Assembly: GCA_023441055.1 (NCBI GenBank)
Contig: JAEZQY010000004.1
Coordinates: 26,221-90,220 of the forward strand
Direction of reading: 5' to 3'
DNA: 64,000 bases
Origin: Bacillota bacterium
GTDB lineage: Bacteria > Bacillota > Bacilli > Paenibacillales > UBA4045
In this document: positions 25,389-34,178 of the stretch, piece by piece
How positions within the stretch are numbered: the stretch's first letter is position 1
How the letters are laid out: every line of letters starts with the position of its first letter
Notes under the pieces: generated by a model
The model's input: only the letters and a program-made list of their open reading frames with translations
The model's database searches: none
Told to the model about the DNA's origin: nothing
Position numbers and translations under genes: made by a program

Positions 25389-26264
25389 ATGATCTATAAA
25401 CGGATAGGCGTTGTCGGAGCGGGAACAATGGGACAAGGAATAGCTGAGATGCTGGCTGTCAAAGGCATGGAGGTATTCCTGGTGGAAATTACACCTGAGA
25501 AGCTGGAGCAAGCCTGGGAGAACATCGTAGTGAGCCTCGATAAACAGATTGAGAAGTGGGCGATTACAATTGCCGAGAAGAAGCTCATCTTGTCGAAAAT
25601 TCATAAGGCGTATGATATAGCCGAATTATCGGAATGCGATATGATTATCGAAGCCGTTAGTGAAGATATTGATGTGAAGAAAGAGGTATTCCAGGAGCTG
25701 GATGCTGTGTGCGGACCAGAAGTTATTCTAGCGAGCAATACGTCCACACTCAGCTTAACTGAACTAGCCAGCTTGACGGTTCGGCCGGAGCGTGTGATCG
25801 GGCTGCACTTCCTGCATCCGGTATCGAAGATTGATCTGGTTGAGATTATTCGCGGATTGCGCACATCGGAGGACACGTTCGACAAGACGCGTGAATTCGT
25901 GCTTAATGTTATTCAGAAGAAGAGCATTCTCGTGTATGAGTCACCGGGCTTCGTCACGACGCGATTGATGTGTCTGCTGATCAACGAGGCCATGCAGGTC
26001 TATAATGAGGGTGTAGCGTCCGCTGAGGACATCGATGCCGCTATGCGTATCGGCTACGACTTCCATTACGGGCCGCTTGAGATGGCGGACCGATTCGGAC
26101 TGGACGCTGTAGAAGCCGCATTGGAAAACATGTTCCGAGAATTCGGCGACCTAAAGTACCGTCCATCCTTCCTGCTGAGGAAGATGGTCCGCGCTGGGCA
26201 ATTGGGTGTGAAGACAGGGGAAGGCTTCTTCCGATACGATAAGGATGGTGACCGAATCAAATGA
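25389..26264 (+). CDS. 3-hydroxybutyryl-CoA dehydrogenase family protein
   Basis: A 291-residue NAD-dependent 3-hydroxyacyl-CoA dehydrogenase. The N-terminal Rossmann motif is VGAGTMGQGIAE; the catalytic histidine lies in GLHFLHPVSKIDLVE and the conserved SNTSTLS and N-rich MCLLINEAM segments follow. AAGGAGG eight bases upstream sets the start at 25389. It overlaps ackA by four bases. No thiolase, crotonase or acyl-CoA dehydrogenase gene is nearby, so whether it acts in butyrate-type metabolism, polyhydroxybutyrate or fatty-acid degradation is open. Confidence 0.9.
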   Translation: MIYKRIGVVGAGTMGQGIAEMLAVKGMEVFLVEITPEKLEQAWENIVVSLDKQIEKWAITIAEKKLILSKIHKAYDIAELSECDMIIEAVSEDIDVKKEVFQELDAVCGPEVILASNTSTLSLTELASLTVRPERVIGLHFLHPVSKIDLVEIIRGLRTSEDTFDKTREFVLNVIQKKSILVYESPGFVTTRLMCLLINEAMQVYNEGVASAEDIDAAMRIGYDFHYGPLEMADRFGLDAVEAALENMFREFGDLKYRPSFLLRKMVRAGQLGVKTGEGFFRYDKDGDRIK

Positions 26265-27463
26265 AGATCCTGGTAATTAATGCAGGCAGCTCCTCCATGA
26301 AATATCAGTTGTATAATATGAAGGACGAATCCGTATTGGCTAAAGGGAGAGTGGAGCGGATCGGAATGGAATCCGCGATTCTCGTCCACGAGGCTACCGA
26401 TAAGCCGGAATTCCGGGAAGTAGCAGAAATTCTTGATCATTCCACCGCGATTCGTAAGGTTGTATCCATATTGACTCATGAAGAACACGGTGTGTTGGCT
26501 TCTATGGATGAAATTCAAGGCGTAGGACATCGCGTCGTTCACGGCGGCGAGAGCTTCTCCAGCTCTGTCATCGTTACGCTGGAGGTGAAGCAGGAGATCC
26601 GCCGGTTGTTCGATCTGGCTCCCTTACATAATCCTGCGCATATTATGGGAATCGAGGCGGTGGAGGCGAATTTACCGGGTATCCCGCAGACGGTCGTCTT
26701 CGATACCGCGTATCACTCGACGATGCCGGCTTCGAGCTATCTGTACCCGATTCCGATGGTGCTCTACAACAAGCATAAGGTGCGTCGCTACGGCTTCCAC
26801 GGCACTTCGCATGACTATGTCAGCCAGCGAGGAGCGGATTTCCTAGGCAGGAAGCTGGAAGACCTGAAGGTCATCACCTGCCATATCGGCAATGGCGCCA
26901 GCTGCACCGCAATTGTCAACGGCCAGTCCATGGATACGAGTATGGGGATGACTCCGCTAGAGGGCTTGATGATGGGAACGCGGAGCGGAGATATCGATCC
27001 TGCGATTGTTCCCTATGTGATGACGAAGGAAGAGCTGACGGTCGGTGAAGTCAATTCCATGTTGAATAAGCACAGCGGCTTAATTGCAATTTCCGGCATC
27101 AGCAGTGACGTGCGCGAGGTGCAGGATGCGATGAAGGAAGGCGACCGCAACGCGACGCTGGCATATGACATGTATGAATATCGCATTCGTAAATGCATTG
27201 GTTCTTATGCTGCAGCGATGGACGGGCTGGACGTGATTATTTTCACAGCGGGGGTTGGCGAGAATTCAGCGGATCTCAGAGAGAAGATCTGTTCCAAGCT
27301 TACCTTCTTCGGCGTACAATTGGATCATGAAGCGAATCGTTCGCAGGAACGCGGCGACCGTCGTATTACGACGGCTGATTCACCTGTGCAGGTGCTGGTC
27401 ATTCCGACGAATGAAGAATTGATGATTGCTAGGGATACGTATCGATTAATTACGAACCAATAA
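26261..27463 (+). CDS. ackA: Acetate kinase
   Basis: A 400-residue kinase of the ASKHA fold converting acetyl phosphate and ADP to acetate and ATP. NAGSSSMKYQL at the N-terminus, HRVVHGGE, the FDTAYHSTMP loop, HIGNGAS and FTAGVGENS are typical. The start overlaps hbd (ATGA). The butyrate kinase family is related, but the HSTMP loop and length fit acetate kinase better. pta is not in the window. Confidence 0.94.
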   Translation: MKILVINAGSSSMKYQLYNMKDESVLAKGRVERIGMESAILVHEATDKPEFREVAEILDHSTAIRKVVSILTHEEHGVLASMDEIQGVGHRVVHGGESFSSSVIVTLEVKQEIRRLFDLAPLHNPAHIMGIEAVEANLPGIPQTVVFDTAYHSTMPASSYLYPIPMVLYNKHKVRRYGFHGTSHDYVSQRGADFLGRKLEDLKVITCHIGNGASCTAIVNGQSMDTSMGMTPLEGLMMGTRSGDIDPAIVPYVMTKEELTVGEVNSMLNKHSGLIAISGISSDVREVQDAMKEGDRNATLAYDMYEYRIRKCIGSYAAAMDGLDVIIFTAGVGENSADLREKICSKLTFFGVQLDHEANRSQERGDRRITTADSPVQVLVIPTNEELMIARDTYRLITNQ

Positions 27464-27484
27464 GCGTATAACGGGGTGGTCTGA

Positions 27485-28777
27485 ATGAATAATAGTACGA
27501 TTCGCCAGGTGAACGATCATATTGGCGAGACGGTTCGGATCGGCTGCTGGGTCCATCATAAGCGCTCCAGCGGCAAGATTCAATTCCTGCAGCTACGCGA
27601 TGGCACCGGCTTTATTCAGGCTGTTGCGGTCAAGAATGAGCTGCCTGAGCAGGTGTGGGCAGATGCCGGTACGCTCACGCATGAGAGCTCGCTCTATGCG
27701 ATCGGCATCGTGCGAGAGGAGCCCAGAAGTCCCAGTGGTTATGAGCTGACACTGACAGGGCTAGAGATTATCCAGCTGGCAGAGGGCTATCCAATCACAC
27801 CTAAGGAGCATGGCGTTGACTTCCTGATGGATCATCGACATCTGTGGATTAGAGCACCGCGGCAGCGCGCGATTCTAACGATTCGTGCACATATCATTAA
27901 GGCTATGCGAGCGTTCTTCGATCAAAATGGCTTCACGCAGGTTGATCCGCCTATCCTGACACCGTCCTCATGCGAGGGAACGACAAATCTATTCCATACG
28001 AAGTACTTCGATGATGATGCCTACTTAAGCCAGAGCGGGCAGCTATATATGGAAGCCGCTGCTATGGCGATGGGGCGCGTCTACTCCTTCGGTCCGACAT
28101 TCCGCGCGGAGAAATCTAAGACTAGGCGGCATCTGATTGAATTCTGGATGATCGAGCCAGAGATGGCGTTCGTCGAGCATGAGGAGAGTTTACGTATTCA
28201 AGAGCAATTCGTCACACATGTGGTGCAATCGGTCTTAACGAACTGTGGTGCAGAATTGAAGACGCTGGAGCGGGATATCTCGAGGCTGGAGAAGGTACAG
28301 GGCGACTTCCCGAGAATCTCTTATGATGATGCGATTCGGTTCCTGCAGGAGCAGGGGCATGAGATAGCATGGGGGGATGACTTCGGCGCGCCGCATGAAA
28401 CCGCGATTGCGGAGGCATACGAGAAGCCGGTATTCATTACGAAGTACCCAACGTCGCTCAAATCGTTCTATATGAAGCCCGACCCGCAGCGTCCGGAAGT
28501 CGTGCTGTGCGCTGATTTAATCGCGCCTGAAGGGTATGGCGAAATCATTGGCGGGAGTCAGCGAATCGATGATCCCGAGCTGCTTGCGAAGCGATTCGAG
28601 GAGCATGATCTGACGATGGAGGCATATGGCTGGTATATGGATCTGCGCCAGTACGGCTCTATCCCGCATTCCGGCTTCGGATTAGGACTTGAGCGGACGG
28701 TTGCCTGGATCTGCGGGCTCGATCATGTGCGCGAGACGATTCCGTTCCCTCGCTTGCTGTATCGTCTATACCCGTAG
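27485..28777 (+). CDS. asnS: Asparaginyl-tRNA synthetase
   Basis: A 430-residue class IIb synthetase. An N-terminal OB-fold anticodon-binding domain (about 15-100) is followed by motif 1 (near FTQVDPPILTPSSCEG), motif 2 (FRAEKSKTRRHLIEFWMIEPE) and motif 3 (GFGLGLERTVAWI). The Asn-type signature residues were not separately tested against AspS, but the length and place before dnaD match Bacillus asnS. It starts 21 bases after ackA, with GGGGTGG as ribosome site. Confidence 0.94.
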   Translation: MNNSTIRQVNDHIGETVRIGCWVHHKRSSGKIQFLQLRDGTGFIQAVAVKNELPEQVWADAGTLTHESSLYAIGIVREEPRSPSGYELTLTGLEIIQLAEGYPITPKEHGVDFLMDHRHLWIRAPRQRAILTIRAHIIKAMRAFFDQNGFTQVDPPILTPSSCEGTTNLFHTKYFDDDAYLSQSGQLYMEAAAMAMGRVYSFGPTFRAEKSKTRRHLIEFWMIEPEMAFVEHEESLRIQEQFVTHVVQSVLTNCGAELKTLERDISRLEKVQGDFPRISYDDAIRFLQEQGHEIAWGDDFGAPHETAIAEAYEKPVFITKYPTSLKSFYMKPDPQRPEVVLCADLIAPEGYGEIIGGSQRIDDPELLAKRFEEHDLTMEAYGWYMDLRQYGSIPHSGFGLGLERTVAWICGLDHVRETIPFPRLLYRLYP

Positions 28778-28814
28778 CTTAGCTGGTTGATCAGTGGAGA
28801 GGATGTAGGAACGA

Positions 28815-29462
28815 ATGTCACTGGAGAGAGGGCTTTATTACGCGTTGTCAGAAGGATCCGTCAGCATCCCAAGCTTGCTGCTGCAGAGCTATGCTTCGCT
28901 TGGCTTGAATGAGACGGAGATCATGCTGCTGATTCATCTAATTGCATTCAGAGAGAAGGAGCAGAATGACTTCCCAACCATTGATGAGCTTCAATCGAGG
29001 TTGAGCGCGAGTCCGGAGCGGGTCATCGCCTCGATACAGCGGTTGTTGGGAGAAGGCTGGATCGCCATCGATGAAGATATTGACCCAGCAACAGGTATAC
29101 AATATGAACGTTATAATCTGACAGGCGTGTATGAGAAGCTGTCCGATGCGCTGTCCAGCTCCATTCAGAATGAAGCTGCTGCATGGCCTGCGATTCAGAA
29201 ATCACCGAGTTTATTCACGACCTTCGAACAGGAGTTCGGACGTCCGATCTCGCCTATGGAATGCGAGACGATAGCCGGCTGGTTGGATAAGGACGGCTAT
29301 TCAGAGCCATTGGTATTATCCGCGCTTAAGGAAGCGGTGTTCTCTGGTAAGCTGCACTTCCGGTATATCGACCGCATCTTGCTGGAATGGGCGCGCAATC
29401 GGATCAGTACACCTGAAGAAGCCAAGCAATATGCACGCAAGTATCGTGGCGAGGACGGATAG
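28815..29462 (+). CDS. dnaD: DnaD-like replication initiation protein
   Basis: A 215-residue protein with an N-terminal winged-helix domain (residues 15-100, oligomerisation) and a C-terminal DnaB2-type DNA-binding domain (about 130-200) ending in the YIDRILLEWARN helix with the conserved Y-x4-I-x2-W type pattern. By family knowledge it helps DnaA and PriA load the replicative helicase. It follows asnS as in Bacillus, where nth comes next; here nth is about 26 kb away. Confidence 0.92.
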   Translation: MSLERGLYYALSEGSVSIPSLLLQSYASLGLNETEIMLLIHLIAFREKEQNDFPTIDELQSRLSASPERVIASIQRLLGEGWIAIDEDIDPATGIQYERYNLTGVYEKLSDALSSSIQNEAAAWPAIQKSPSLFTTFEQEFGRPISPMECETIAGWLDKDGYSEPLVLSALKEAVFSGKLHFRYIDRILLEWARNRISTPEEAKQYARKYRGEDG

Positions 29463-29486
29463 ATCTGTCATTCCCAGCATTCATAG

Positions 29487-29527
29487 AGCCGCACGCAAGA
29501 GCTGTCCGCTTGCCTGCGGCTTTATTG
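29487..29527 (+). terminator. Terminator after dnaD
   Basis: AGCCGC (29487-29492) pairs with GCGGCT (29516-29521), and an inner GCAAG pairs with CTTGC after a two-base mismatch. The tail TTATTG is T-rich but short. Confidence 0.6.
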
Positions 29528-29653
29528 CGTGTCCGCACCTATATTCACTCATGTTATAACATAAGGGTGTTCAGCTACATATACTGATTCTGTGCAATGA
29601 AGCACTAGGACCATCATGCGCATGAACAAGCTTATGGAGCGAGGAGAGTGGAG

Positions 29654-31456
29654 ATGATGGCTGCACAGCTTCCTGTGAATGTTAATGCAACGTTAGAGGC
29701 CAGACAGGTTCTCACCTATCTGAATTCGGTGATGAGCCCTGATGGAGGCGTCATGACGGGGCAGCACAACTGGATCGAGGATCCGACAGGCAATATTCAA
29801 AAATTAGCGCTACCCAACTCGAATGGCAAATATCCAGCGGTTATAGGCGGTGAGCTAGGTCCGATTAGTGGACAATCCACAGAACTGGCCAATCGTCAGC
29901 GCGCCAATGTGGTGAAAGCCGCAATCGACTATTGGCAGGCTGGGGGCATACCAACGATGACCTGGCATTGCACCTACCCCAATACGGCGTACCAGTGGGC
30001 CGGCGGTGTACAGCGCGCTACCACACAAGCCGAATTCGATCAGATCCTGACTGAGGGGGACAGCAAGCATACTTGGTTATTGAAGGAGCTGGATGCGATA
30101 GCTGTTCACCTAAAAACCATGCAGAATGCCAATGTGCCTGTCTTATTCCGGCCTTGGCATGAGATGAATGGGTATTGGTTCTGGTGGGGCAAGAAGTCGA
30201 ACTTCGCCAAGCTATGGGACATCACCTATAATCGATTAGTCAATGTTCATGGTCTAAATAACTTGCTGTGGGTGTGGTGTCCGAACTGTATGAAGGCAAC
30301 AGATCCAGGAATTGGCGATTATCGTCTATATTATCCTGGGCACGATCAGGTGGATGTGCTCGCTTGGGATATCTATCTTGGCGAGTATAAGCAAAGCTTC
30401 CATGATGAGCTATTCGCATTCGGTGGAGGCAAGCCAATCGCAATCGGTGAGGTCGGAGCATTACCGAGTATGGGGACTATGCAGGCAGCGCAATATCGAT
30501 ATACTTGGGTGATGGCATGGGGTGAACCGAATTTCTCGAATGAGAATTCTGCGGCGCAGAAGCGACAATTCTTCACACATGATTATGCGATTTCTCGAGA
30601 TGAGATCAAGCTGCCTGCTGATCCTGGGCCGAACCCAGACCCAGACCCAGATCCTGACCCAGACCCAGATCCTGACCCAGATCCTGACCCGCCGGTAGAT
30701 AAGGATCCGCCGTCCGCTCCGGGAAGCATTCAGGTTGATCCTATACAAATTAGACTAAGCTGGGGCGCATCTACGGATAATGTAGGTGTAGCGGGCTATG
30801 AGGTGTTCATGGACGGCCGTGTGATTGGTAAGACAGAAACCTCCGAATATACAGTTGCTGGTATTACGCTGAATCAATCCAATTCATTCACGGTTCGCGC
30901 AGTAGACGCGGCAGGCAATGTCTCGGACGAGAGCAGTGCTACGGTGGTGACTACTGATGTTGAAACAAGGACGAAGCCGCCTGTCAATAAGATCGTCTTC
31001 TTGAAAGGGATTAATTTCAATGGCGACGCCAAGATGATTGAAGGAAATCAATGGCTTGCGGAGAGTGCGGCAGGGCTGACCCTATCTGCAGTGAAACGGC
31101 ATACCTCGTCCATTGTATTCACACCGCCAGTGGATAGTCAAATGAATGACATGCTGAATCGGGACATCTATGCGGCTAGCTCGATCAGCATTCGCCAGGC
31201 GATAACTGCCGGTCAATATCAGATCTATCTTTGGACAGCGGAGAATTACCGCTCGAACTTCCGTTCCTTCCATGTCAAGCTGCAGGGCAACCAGGTTACA
31301 AGCAGTCCGATCGGGTCCATGCCGATCAATCAATGGCGCAAGCATGGTCCATACGCTGTAACCATCGCTAGGGATGGGACGCTGCACGTTGAACTGGTCC
31401 GTGTGACTGGCGACACCTCGATCAGCGGTATGGTGATCTATCGTGTAAACGGTTGA
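29654..31456 (+). CDS. Modular GH26 glycoside hydrolase (probable beta-mannanase)
   Basis: A 600-residue protein. Residues 15-310 form a GH26 catalytic domain with the acid/base E170 in FRPWHEMNG and the nucleophile E266 in IAIGEVG. A Pro-Asp linker (about 326-345), a fibronectin type III domain (about 350-430) and a C-terminal beta-sandwich resembling malectin-type carbohydrate-binding modules (about 445-600) follow. Such modules normally occur in secreted enzymes, yet the N-terminus from the ATG at 29654 (AGGAG seven bases upstream) starts directly with the catalytic domain and no upstream frame supplies a signal peptide. Specificity (mannan or other beta-linked glycan) is inferred from the family. 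Confidence 0.85.
   Translation: MMAAQLPVNVNATLEARQVLTYLNSVMSPDGGVMTGQHNWIEDPTGNIQKLALPNSNGKYPAVIGGELGPISGQSTELANRQRANVVKAAIDYWQAGGIPTMTWHCTYPNTAYQWAGGVQRATTQAEFDQILTEGDSKHTWLLKELDAIAVHLKTMQNANVPVLFRPWHEMNGYWFWWGKKSNFAKLWDITYNRLVNVHGLNNLLWVWCPNCMKATDPGIGDYRLYYPGHDQVDVLAWDIYLGEYKQSFHDELFAFGGGKPIAIGEVGALPSMGTMQAAQYRYTWVMAWGEPNFSNENSAAQKRQFFTHDYAISRDEIKLPADPGPNPDPDPDPDPDPDPDPDPDPPVDKDPPSAPGSIQVDPIQIRLSWGASTDNVGVAGYEVFMDGRVIGKTETSEYTVAGITLNQSNSFTVRAVDAAGNVSDESSATVVTTDVETRTKPPVNKIVFLKGINFNGDAKMIEGNQWLAESAAGLTLSAVKRHTSSIVFTPPVDSQMNDMLNRDIYAASSISIRQAITAGQYQIYLWTAENYRSNFRSFHVKLQGNQVTSSPIGSMPINQWRKHGPYAVTIARDGTLHVELVRVTGDTSISGMVIYRVNG
30638..30691 (+). repeat. Asp-Pro coding microsatellite-like repeat
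   Basis: A 54-base tract built from six-base units (GACCCA, GATCCT) encodes nine consecutive Asp-Pro pairs. An 18-base super-unit is repeated perfectly twice and then partly. Length variation by slippage would change linker length without a frameshift because the unit is six bases. Confidence 0.9.
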
Positions 31457-31470
31457 CAATGATCTAATTA

Positions 31471-31547
31471 GGGGCTGTCCCGAATGTCATCTTGAGATGA
31501 TGGAGGGATTTGCCCCGCTTCTTGTGTATAAGCGTCATACAGCGGGG
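31471..31547 (+). promoter_or_regulatory. Mutually exclusive hairpins upstream of the germination operon
   Basis: GGGGC (31471-31475) can pair with GCCCC (31512-31516), enclosing TCCC/GGGA and a CATCT/AGATG stem. The bases of the right arm also form part of CCCCGCT (31513-31519), which pairs with AGCGGGG (31541-31547). The two structures exclude each other. There is no clear T tract. The opening GGGGCTGTCCC also resembles an insertion-sequence end, so a decayed mobile-element end is the alternative. Confidence 0.4.
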
Positions 31548-31587
31548 GAAGCTAAAGGAAATTAATAGCTACGCGAGGGAGACAACT

Positions 31588-32682
31588 GTGGAAGCAACCA
31601 AAGGTAGGATTGGCCTGCTCCAAATCTTTATGATCTTCATGTTGATGAACGGACTGTCAACCCATGTGATCATCAACCCCATGCTATTGGAGGCAGCCGG
31701 TAGAGACGCATGGCTGTCGGTATTGATGACGGGCGTACTCTATCTTCCGTGGTGCATCATGATTGCGCTGATGATCAGAAGATCCGAACATCGTAAGCTC
31801 CAGCCATGGCTGGCTGAACGGACAAGCCCATTCGTGTCATGGCTCTTGCTCGCTCCAATCTATATCATTCTATTCCTGATTGGCATGGAAACCGTAGAGC
31901 ATACAACCATATTCGTGGTGGCCAATTACCTTCCTCAGACGCCGCAGTGGGTCATTGTAGTTGTATTGATTCTGATCTGCGTATATTGCGCTTCCGCAGG
32001 TATTAGAACCATTGCAACCACAGCGGGCATTCTTCTGCCGATAGTCATTATTCTAGGTTATTTCGTTGCGTTCGCGAACATGCCGGAGAAGGATTATTCC
32101 TTATTACGGCCTGTCTTAGAGAACGGCTGGCTGCCGCCGATACGCGGTACGATCTATGTTGGATCGGGATTGGTCGAGTTGATTTTCATTATCGGCTTGC
32201 AGCACCGAATGAAGCAATCGATTAAAATCTGGCAAGTGCTGCTATTCGGTATATTCATGCTGTATATTATGCTTGGTCCGATCATTGGCGGAATTACGGA
32301 ATTCGGCGCAGCGGAAGCAGCCAAACAACAGGAGTCGCCTTATGAGCAATGGCGGCTGGTGAAGATCGGCGCGGTCATCGAGCATGTTGACTTTCTATCC
32401 GAGTTTCAATGGCTGTCCGGCGCATTAATTCGTATCAGCTTGTCGCTTTATTTAATAGTAGACGTATTCAGCTTCAGGCAGAAGCAGTCGCGATTGCTGC
32501 TGATGAGTGCCATCGCGCTAACTCTCATGATTCCGCTGTTTATTCCCTTTAATCGATATAGTCTCTATAAATGGATTATGCATGGCTATGTTCCCATTAC
32601 CTTGGCGGTATTGTTCGGTATCTCAATTATTTTGGCCTGCATCGCGTTCATACCCAAACGAGCGAATGGAGGGATAACATGA
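31588..32682 (+). CDS. Spore germination permease, GerAB family
   Basis: A 364-residue integral membrane protein with about ten helices, of the amino-acid-permease-related GerAB/ArcD family that forms the germinant-binding B subunit of receptors in the spore inner membrane. The GTG at 31588 follows GAGGGAGA and gives the usual family length; the frame is open 78 bases further but lacks a ribosome site. It overlaps the GerA-type gene by four bases. The ligand cannot be read from the sequence. Gene order is B-A-C rather than the common A-B-C. Confidence 0.9.
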   Translation: MEATKGRIGLLQIFMIFMLMNGLSTHVIINPMLLEAAGRDAWLSVLMTGVLYLPWCIMIALMIRRSEHRKLQPWLAERTSPFVSWLLLAPIYIILFLIGMETVEHTTIFVVANYLPQTPQWVIVVVLILICVYCASAGIRTIATTAGILLPIVIILGYFVAFANMPEKDYSLLRPVLENGWLPPIRGTIYVGSGLVELIFIIGLQHRMKQSIKIWQVLLFGIFMLYIMLGPIIGGITEFGAAEAAKQQESPYEQWRLVKIGAVIEHVDFLSEFQWLSGALIRISLSLYLIVDVFSFRQKQSRLLLMSAIALTLMIPLFIPFNRYSLYKWIMHGYVPITLAVLFGISIILACIAFIPKRANGGIT

Positions 32683-34178
32683 ATCGATTGAGTCGCAACA
32701 AACGTCGGGGTGCTTGGAGCTATGAGAGGCTGAAGCAAGTGTTCGAGCTGTCGCATGATGTAAGGATAGATCGGATTTCCTTTGATGATTCGCCATCGAG
32801 CGAGATTGTCTTCGTGTTCAATACTGGCTTAACGGATAACTCGCGAATTGTCGACCACATTATCCCGGAGCTGAATAGAACCTCTCAACAGACCGGGCTG
32901 GACAAGCTGGGGGAGAAGCACATCTATGGCAGCTTGCCGCTGGAGCCCATTGATGCAGGTGCGGAGGAAGAGCAGCTGTCGGATTGGATCTATAGCGGTG
33001 ATGTGATCCTCCTAATTGCCGAGACCGGTAATATGTTCAAAATTGGGGTGAATAAATCTCCGCAGCGTACACCCGAGGAGTCCAGCACGGAGGTGACGAT
33101 CAAGGGTGCCAAGGATGGATTCACGGAAGACCTGCAGATGAACGTTGCGCTGGTCCGCAAGCGGATCCGCAGCAATTGCTTGAAGTATGAGCAATTCATC
33201 ATTGGCACCAGAACGAGGACCAGAATCGCACTGCTGTATGTGGATGACATCTTAAACGCTGATATCCTGAAGGATGTCCGGAGTAGATTGAATAAGATTC
33301 TAGTTGATGGGATATTCAGCTCAGATCAACTGAAGGATTTAATCGAGGATCGGAAGTACTCGATGTTCCCTATGATGGATTACACCGGACGACCAGACAA
33401 AGCCGTGTATGGACTGCTGGCAGGCAGATTTATTCTAATTGTCGACGGTAATCCGATGGTGCTGATCGGCCCAGCAAATTTCTTCTTGCAGCTGAAATCC
33501 CCAGAGGATATCAACTTCAATTTCATATACGTGGCCTTCACACGGTTGATTCGGGGCGCCAGCTTCGGAATCTCAATGCTGCTGCCTGGATTATGGGTCA
33601 CCTTAACCTCCTTCCATCCGGATCAAATCCCGTTCCGTCTGATGGCTACAGTGGCCACGACGCGATTAGGCATTCCATTCTCTGCAGCTGTCGAGATGTT
33701 CATCCTGCTCTTCCTGCTGGAAATATTCCGCGAAGCGGGAATTCGACTGCCGACAACGATCGGCTCCACCTTAACGGTCGTAGGTGGATTGATCATTGGC
33801 GATGCTTCAATACGCGCTGGCTTAGTCTCGCCGTCTGTCGTTGTTGTAGGGGCGATAACTGCGGTGTGCAGCGTGACGCTGGTCAATCAATCCCTTTCTG
33901 CAGCAGTAAGCTTCATTCGCTTCCTAATTCTGTTATGCTCGTCCATGCTAGGTATTATGGGCTTCATCATCAGCCTGCTCCTGCTGATTATCTATATGTC
34001 GAGCCTGCGCTCGTTCGGAATCCCTTATCTGGCTCCAGTATCCCCCATCATATTCAAGGATTTCATCCCGAACCTGGTGCCGATCCCATGGCGGAACAGA
34101 AACAGGAGACCAGAGAAATTGCAGACGATTGATTCTGACCGTATGCGGAAAGATGATGAGCATGAAGGCCGCATATAA
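32679..34178 (+). CDS. Spore germination receptor A subunit, GerAA family
   Basis: A 499-residue protein with a large N-terminal cytoplasmic domain (about 1-260) followed by five or so membrane helices (about 280-465) and a short basic, polar C-terminal tail. The segment LPGLWVTLTSFHPDQIPF and the helix GIRLPTTIGSTLTVVGGLIIGDA are highly typical of GerAA/SpoVAF-type proteins. By family knowledge A subunits oligomerise into a cation channel opened by germinants. GGAGGG stands six bases before the ATG, which overlaps the permease stop. Confidence 0.93.
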   Translation: MNRLSRNKRRGAWSYERLKQVFELSHDVRIDRISFDDSPSSEIVFVFNTGLTDNSRIVDHIIPELNRTSQQTGLDKLGEKHIYGSLPLEPIDAGAEEEQLSDWIYSGDVILLIAETGNMFKIGVNKSPQRTPEESSTEVTIKGAKDGFTEDLQMNVALVRKRIRSNCLKYEQFIIGTRTRTRIALLYVDDILNADILKDVRSRLNKILVDGIFSSDQLKDLIEDRKYSMFPMMDYTGRPDKAVYGLLAGRFILIVDGNPMVLIGPANFFLQLKSPEDINFNFIYVAFTRLIRGASFGISMLLPGLWVTLTSFHPDQIPFRLMATVATTRLGIPFSAAVEMFILLFLLEIFREAGIRLPTTIGSTLTVVGGLIIGDASIRAGLVSPSVVVVGAITAVCSVTLVNQSLSAAVSFIRFLILLCSSMLGIMGFIISLLLLIIYMSSLRSFGIPYLAPVSPIIFKDFIPNLVPIPWRNRNRRPEKLQTIDSDRMRKDDEHEGRI

